A stretch of 9,865 nt of DNA from Ignavibacteria bacterium (GTDB lineage: Bacteria; Bacteroidota; Ignavibacteria; Kapaibacteriales; UBA4661): positions 1-9,865 of the forward strand of contig JAAFHM010000157.1 of NCBI GenBank assembly GCA_013298375.1, in the 5' to 3' direction. The position numbers and the translations under genes are program-made. The notes under the pieces were generated by a model that did not search any database, was not told the DNA's origin, and saw only the letters and a program-made list of their open reading frames with translations. Shown piece by piece: positions 6,115 through 9,865 of the stretch. Numbering within the stretch: the stretch's first letter is position 1; each line of letters opens with the position of its first letter.

Positions 6115-7554
6115 TTACGGAAGAAGTTTACCAAGAAATATATCTGTGCCATCATCGCTTGTGAGGGTGCTTGCACCAAAAAGCGTGGTTGCTCGGAATG
6201 CACCTGTTACATACACTGTCCCACTAGGCGTGACAGCGAGGGAAGGTATTGGGTGTCCTAAATAATCGCCTACTTTGCCCCATAGCGCCGTTCCTTGCGG
6301 GTCGTATTTGACAATAAAGGGTGATTCATAACCGCGCTCTATCAGCTCGACGGAGCCAAATTTTGCTAAATAGGCAAATTTTCCCGAGACGTAAATATTA
6401 CCATTGCCGTCGGTGACAATAGAACTGCCACCTTCGGAGCGACTATTCGCATTCCTATTTTTCGGATTTTGCCCGCCAACATTATACGCCCAAATTTTTG
6501 AGCCGCTTGATGAAAATTTTGCTATGAAAATATCGCTTTCGCTTGTTCCGGTGAATGACTGCCCTGCAAGGCTAATCGTATTATTAAAACTACCAGTTAC
6601 CGAGACATTTCCTTGATTATCCGCGCTGGCAGCATGAAATCCGGCATAGCTGCCTTCGGTATTCCGCGCCCACAGCACTTGTCCATTCGGTGTAAATTTT
6701 GCCACAAAGCCACTGCTCACGTAGCTTGAGGAATTGATGTTGGTCATTGTGACATCGCCAAGGGTTGCCTGACCAGAGAATGTTCCGGCGCAGTACATAT
6801 CGCCTCTGGCGCTAATTGTCACTGAAGAAATGAAGTCATCATCGGTTCCGGCAAGCGTTTTTGCCCATTGCTGTACGCCATCGGCGTTGAACTGCATCAA
6901 AAATCCATCGGCGTTTTCTGAGGTAAAGACTGTTAATGATGGTTCATTGAACACCCCCGCCATGTACACGCGCCCAGCAGCATCCACTGCCAAGTTGCGC
7001 GGCGAGTCGCTATTGCGACCGCCAAACCGCCGCACCCAGAGAAATCGCCCTTCGGCGGTGTATTTTGCTAAGAACAGATCCGACGCTCCGGCACTACGGA
7101 GCGGTACACCCTCGTAATTCACACTATCGGCAAACTCTCCTGCTACATAGACATTCCCTTGTGCATCGGCGGCAATAGCATTGCTGGAACAAGTCGCTGT
7201 TGTGCTTGTCGCCGTCCGCCGTACCCACATCTGCTGTCCCTCGGGGCTGTGCTTTGCGACGATAATCTCACTGCGCCAGAAGGCTCTAAATTGCTGTGGG
7301 TCGGAGGTGTACGTTTGGACGAAGCCCGTCATTATGACGTTCCCGGCGGCATCGGTTGTGATAGCTTTGCCAACATCACTGCCGCCATCGCCATATTGCG
7401 ACACCCATGCGAAGTTGGCAAGTTGCGCAGGGTCAGGTGTGAGTTTGTCGTCGGAAGCGGGCGCAATTAACCAGCCGCACGAGGACAGCGACACAGCCAA
7501 TATGATGATTGAGGCTACGGGAAACAAGCGTATTTTGGGTGATATGAATTGCAT
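6115..7554 (-). CDS. Beta-propeller (SBBP-repeat) lipoprotein B
   Basis: A 479-aa lipoprotein of unknown function. I chose the ATG at 7552-7554; a TTG three codons earlier (7563) is possible but less likely. The signal peptide MQFISPKIRLFPVASIIILA continues to a lipobox L-S-S-C (C26). Seven SBBP-type repeats follow from about residue 62. The W strands are at about 110, 173, 230, 295, 355 and 425, and the conserved loops are of the form DAAGNV, DAQGNVYVAGEF and DGNGNIYVSGKF. The last repeat stops at DIFLGKLLP without its W strand. The N-terminal strand NFAWVSQYG (47-55), which resembles that missing strand, could supply it and close a seven-bladed ring. The N-terminal third closely parallels gene C (both have NF-x-W-x-x-QYG, a DAAGN loop and YTSD), indicating duplication. 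It starts 12 nt after gene C and ends 24 nt before gene A. Other repeat-propeller proteins of this kind are surface or secreted, so location is inferred. Confidence 0.87.
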   Translation of the reverse strand: MQFISPKIRLFPVASIIILAVSLSSCGWLIAPASDDKLTPDPAQLANFAWVSQYGDGGSDVGKAITTDAAGNVIMTGFVQTYTSDPQQFRAFWRSEIIVAKHSPEGQQMWVRRTATSTTATCSSNAIAADAQGNVYVAGEFADSVNYEGVPLRSAGASDLFLAKYTAEGRFLWVRRFGGRNSDSPRNLAVDAAGRVYMAGVFNEPSLTVFTSENADGFLMQFNADGVQQWAKTLAGTDDDFISSVTISARGDMYCAGTFSGQATLGDVTMTNINSSSYVSSGFVAKFTPNGQVLWARNTEGSYAGFHAASADNQGNVSVTGSFNNTISLAGQSFTGTSESDIFIAKFSSSGSKIWAYNVGGQNPKNRNANSRSEGGSSIVTDGNGNIYVSGKFAYLAKFGSVELIERGYESPFIVKYDPQGTALWGKVGDYLGHPIPSLAVTPSGTVYVTGAFRATTLFGASTLTSDDGTDIFLGKLLP

Positions 7555-7566
7555 AAAACACAAGAA

Positions 7567-9015
7567 TTAACGGTTGAAAGAGACTTCGTAAAGCAGCACA
7601 TCGGTATTCTTATCTGTCATTAGCGTTCTACCGGAGAGGATTGCATCCATGTACACCGCACCGACACCAATGACATTCCCATCCTTGTTGACGACAAGTC
7701 TTCTGCACGTCGCAAATCCGTAGAATACATCACCGGAACGCACAGCAGCACGAATCATACCATTAGGCGCATACTGCAAAATAACGATTTTAGTCTGTTT
7801 TTGATCTGTTGCGCCCAATACAAAACCGTCCACGTTAGTTGACTCACTATACAAGCCACCGACATAGATGTTTCCTTGTGTATCTATTGCGAGGTCATTA
7901 AAACTTGGACTCGGCGCGGCATATCGTTTTGCCCAGAGAACTTTCAACTCCGACGTGAATTTGGCGACATAGCTGTTTGTTTGATAATTAGAGGACAATG
8001 CAGCAAAATTCACTGTATCAAAGGTCGCTCCGCCAATGAAGGCACCAGCAAGAATGATGTTTCCATCACTATCAAGGGTAGGAAAGGCGGCAGTAACATC
8101 GTTTGCGGAACCACCAATTTCGCGTATCAAGGTCAGCGCACCATCGGGAGTGTATCGCGCCAAAAAAGGATGGTCTCTATCCGAACTGAAGATTTCGCCC
8201 CCAGACTGGAATGTTGCCGCCCCGGTAAATGCACCAACAAGGTAGATATTGCCACGCTTGTCGAGAACAAGCCGTCGCCCTTCGTCCTCCTGTCCGCCCC
8301 CACCACTTCGTATCCAAAGAACACGACCATCACCTGCCATAGCGCACAGAAACATATCCCGTGAGCCATTCTGCCCCGTAAGCAACGTATTACCGATACG
8401 CAGAGAATCGGTAAAATAGCCCGTGATGAACATTGTTCCGGTATTATTGACAACGATTCCCATAGCAGCGTCATAGAGTTTACCGCCAAAGGGCTGCATC
8501 CAGAGTAATGTGCCATTTGCAGAGTATTTTGCCAGAAGAATATCGCTGCCGCCACGAGAAACGTATTGGAATGTGTCGGCACGGACGGTATCGCGGAATT
8601 CACCAACAACATACACGTTGTTTGCGCCGTCCGATGCCACACCGCGCCATATCGTGCCGGAAGAGTTGCCGTAGGTAATATCGGGTTGCGAAGTGCTGCT
8701 ATTGGTACGCCGCGCCCAACGGAGTACGCCGCTTGGCGAGTATTGCGCGACAAATGCCGCATCTGTCCACCCCGCACTGAAGGTTGTAACATCGGATGTG
8801 TAGATTTGCTGATAGCCAGCAACCAATATATTGCCCGCAGCATCAAGATTTACCACCGCTAATCCATCGGGACCACGAGTACCATACTGCACTGCCCAAG
8901 TGAAATTAGGGCTGGAAGTACCATCATTTTCCGGTGAAATTGGTGTCTGGCAAGAGAAGGCGAAGAGAAATGCCACCAGAAGCCCGACCAAGGCAACGTA
9001 TCGTAGTGTTATCAT
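7567..9015 (-). CDS. Beta-propeller (SBBP-repeat) lipoprotein C
   Basis: A 482-aa lipoprotein of unknown function, first gene of the probable three-gene operon. The signal MITLRYVALVGLLVAFLFAF leads to a slightly atypical lipobox A-F-S-C (C22). After a short Pro/Ser linker, NFTWAVQYG (37-45) is followed by seven SBBP-type repeats with loops such as DAAGNILVAG, DKRGNIYLVGAF and DTQGNIYVGGLY. W strands are at W100, W172, W234 and W361. In two repeats the tryptophan is replaced (LTLIREIGG near 294-302 and IRAAVRSGD near 421-429). The final repeat ends DVLLYEVSFNR without its W strand, so the N-terminal NFTWAVQYG probably completes the last blade. No good ribosome site precedes the ATG at 9013-9015; another ATG at 9018-9020 is out of frame. 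It is divergent from the plus-strand transposase remnant and membrane-protein gene. A role in adhesion or extracellular matrix is possible but not shown. Confidence 0.87.
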   Translation of the reverse strand: MITLRYVALVGLLVAFLFAFSCQTPISPENDGTSSPNFTWAVQYGTRGPDGLAVVNLDAAGNILVAGYQQIYTSDVTTFSAGWTDAAFVAQYSPSGVLRWARRTNSSTSQPDITYGNSSGTIWRGVASDGANNVYVVGEFRDTVRADTFQYVSRGGSDILLAKYSANGTLLWMQPFGGKLYDAAMGIVVNNTGTMFITGYFTDSLRIGNTLLTGQNGSRDMFLCAMAGDGRVLWIRSGGGGQEDEGRRLVLDKRGNIYLVGAFTGAATFQSGGEIFSSDRDHPFLARYTPDGALTLIREIGGSANDVTAAFPTLDSDGNIILAGAFIGGATFDTVNFAALSSNYQTNSYVAKFTSELKVLWAKRYAAPSPSFNDLAIDTQGNIYVGGLYSESTNVDGFVLGATDQKQTKIVILQYAPNGMIRAAVRSGDVFYGFATCRRLVVNKDGNVIGVGAVYMDAILSGRTLMTDKNTDVLLYEVSFNR

Positions 9016-9131
9016 AGCATTGACATAAAATTCTCAATAGACCCAAGAATTGTTATTTCTCCTCTGCAAGATAGTGAAATTATGCTTCTCAATGACTACC
9101 GTTGGAAAAATTTGTCCTGCCGAGGGCATAA
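9016..9131. other. Intergenic stretch upstream of lipoprotein gene C
   Basis: Non-coding DNA between the start of lipoprotein C and the first recognisable transposase frame. It must contain the promoter of the lipoprotein operon. I could not identify a convincing -35/-10 pair, a Bacteroidota-type promoter or an operator in it. A GAGGAG sequence on the minus strand (complement of about 9059-9064) is too far from the ATG to be its ribosome site. Part of this stretch may also belong to the decayed insertion. Confidence 0.4.
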
Positions 9132-9519
9132 CCTATTATCTGCCTTGCTCCTCTACTGGCAACAGTATTGGAACGTATGTATTCGAGCGGTGTACCTCTC
9201 TACATCATCATTGAGATCACCAAAAGTGGTGTCTGTAACAACCTGATTGTTTTCGTTAGTGTAGGGCAAACACTCCATACCGTTGTGCGGGCGCGTCTTG
9301 AAACAAAAGAAATGTCCTGCACCTCAAGAATTGCCGTGTGAACTCTTGCAAGAGGTTCGGAAGCTCCCTACCGATGATGCCTCGGTGGTTGCCTTGGGTG
9401 ATGGAGAGTTCAACACCTGTGCCTTTCAGCGTACCATCCGTGAATCCGGATGGTTGTATGTCGTGCGCAGTGCAATGCCGTATTTTTCAGGCTTTCCACT
9501 TCCACAAAATTCTGGATAA
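9132..9519 (+). pseudogene. Decayed IS4-like transposase remnant, frameshifted
   Basis: Two reading frames together resemble the central part of a DDE (IS4-type) transposase. The first frame (from 9132, open to a TGA near 9340) contains VPLYIIIEITKSGV and continues NNLIVFVSVG up to about 9266. The second frame, one base offset, then carries IPLCGRVLKQKK, the helix ELLQEVRKL, then ASVVALGDGEFNT and ESGWLYVVRSA, ending at TAA 9517-9519. The block V-x-L-G-D-G-E-F is the typical second catalytic-Asp motif. In the first motif, where the family has an aspartate (L-x-I-D-T), this copy has glutamate (IIIEITKSGV). The upstream stop in the second frame (TAG at 9262-9264) pins the frameshift to about 9260-9266. 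The N- and C-terminal portions are not recognisable and no terminal inverted repeats were found. This is inactive debris of an old insertion. The family is inferred from motif memory, not a search. Confidence 0.72.
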
Positions 9520-9603
9520 GCTCAATTTTTTAGGACAAATCCTTGTTCCTGCGTAGATTATTGCCTCATTCACGCATTTTTTTCATCGTTTTTGGGCTTG
9601 ATC

Positions 9604-9865
9604 ATGAATACTTGGCTTGACAAATGGATCTTCCCGGCATTGCACGAACATCCCGATTTAATGCGCAAAGCACGTATTTGTGTGCCTGTCGGGCTTGTCT
9701 GCGTTTGTATTGCTTGGGGCTTTTGCCTTTTGCAGTTATTTGTTTTGCAACGCCCAATTATGGCGGCACTTTTGCTGATTCTGGGCGGTTTCGGGGCAGC
9801 AGCACTCTATTTCATCCGCTATCGCGGGCGCGTGGGTATTGCGGGAAATATTGTCGCCGGCGCAG
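9604..9865 (+). CDS. Multi-pass membrane protein of unknown function, N-terminal part
   Basis: Starting at ATG 9604-9606, 87 codons are open to the right edge. The first 24 residues (MNTWLDKWIFPALHEHPDLM, then RKAR) are polar and presumably cytoplasmic. Two hydrophobic helices follow, at about residues 25-48 and 52-71, separated by a tight turn at Q49-R50-P51. After a basic turn (R-Y-R-G-R) a third helix seems to begin near G78. The pattern of paired helices behind a short cytoplasmic head, with R-x-x-G-x-x-x-I-A-G-N-I-V-A-G, resembles the membrane sensor part of some bacterial histidine kinases and cyclases. That is a weak guess, since no catalytic domain is in the window. No strong ribosome site is visible. 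It is divergent from the lipoprotein operon and downstream of the transposase remnant. Confidence 0.55.
   Translation, partial: MNTWLDKWIFPALHEHPDLMRKARICVPVGLVCVCIAWGFCLLQLFVLQRPIMAALLLILGGFGAAALYFIRYRGRVGIAGNIVAGA

Noticed and set aside
7876..8364. Plus- and minus-strand alternative frames inside lipoprotein gene C
   Set aside because: They overlap repeat-bearing coding sequence; only the minus-strand frame of 7567-9015 shows a signal peptide and repeats.
4708..9015. Repeated DNA in the lipoprotein genes considered as a nucleotide repeat or CRISPR-like array
   Set aside because: The repetition is at protein level (propeller blades) with variable spacing and diverged codons; there are no identical direct repeats with spacers.
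9541..9549. CCTTGTTCC near 9541 also occurs, in reverse complement, in the palindrome-rich segment near 1797-1805
   Set aside because: A 9-base match in about 10 kb is expected by chance, so it does not link the segment to the transposase remnant.

Overview
The window looks like chromosomal DNA of a Gram-negative bacterium, most plausibly from the Bacteroidota/Chlorobiota (FCB) group. This rests on the three beta-propeller-repeat lipoproteins, an outer-membrane barrel protein ending in Trp, and few recognisable Shine-Dalgarno sites (the clearest precedes the 460-aa lipoprotein). No 16S or marker gene is present, so the assignment is inference. No tRNA, rRNA, CRISPR array or replication origin was seen.

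Layout. All convincing intact genes up to about position 9015 lie on the minus strand. Reading along the window: the N-terminal 140 codons of an acyl-CoA carboxylase carboxyltransferase subunit (methylcrotonyl-CoA carboxylase beta-like) run off the left edge. Next comes a hicBA-type toxin-antitoxin pair with a 4-nt overlap, then a family I inorganic pyrophosphatase. A 311-bp gap follows, holding two minus-strand terminator-like hairpins and a palindrome-rich segment of unknown nature. Then come a 246-aa secreted or outer-membrane protein and a 614-aa long-chain acyl-CoA ligase. Finally there are three consecutive lipoproteins (460, 479 and 482 aa) built from SBBP-type beta-propeller repeats. 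Beyond them, on the plus strand, lie a decayed, frameshifted IS4-like transposase remnant and the start of a multi-pass membrane protein cut by the right edge.

How the genes fit together. Acyl-CoA ligase, acyl-CoA carboxylase and pyrophosphatase share a metabolic theme: fatty-acid activation releases pyrophosphate, and the carboxylase acts on acyl-CoA. They are not one obvious operon. The three propeller lipoproteins are spaced 12 and 24 nt apart and are very probably one transcript. They look like a tandem paralogous family of surface or periplasmic proteins of unknown function. The acyl-CoA ligase and the barrel-like protein are 41 nt apart and end at a strong intrinsic terminator.

I did not find a clearly new defence or mobile system. 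The parts that best merit a second look are the propeller lipoprotein array, the orphan structured segment between the two terminators, the transposase remnant, and a Lys-to-Asn difference at the usual C-terminal catalytic position of the acyl-CoA ligase.
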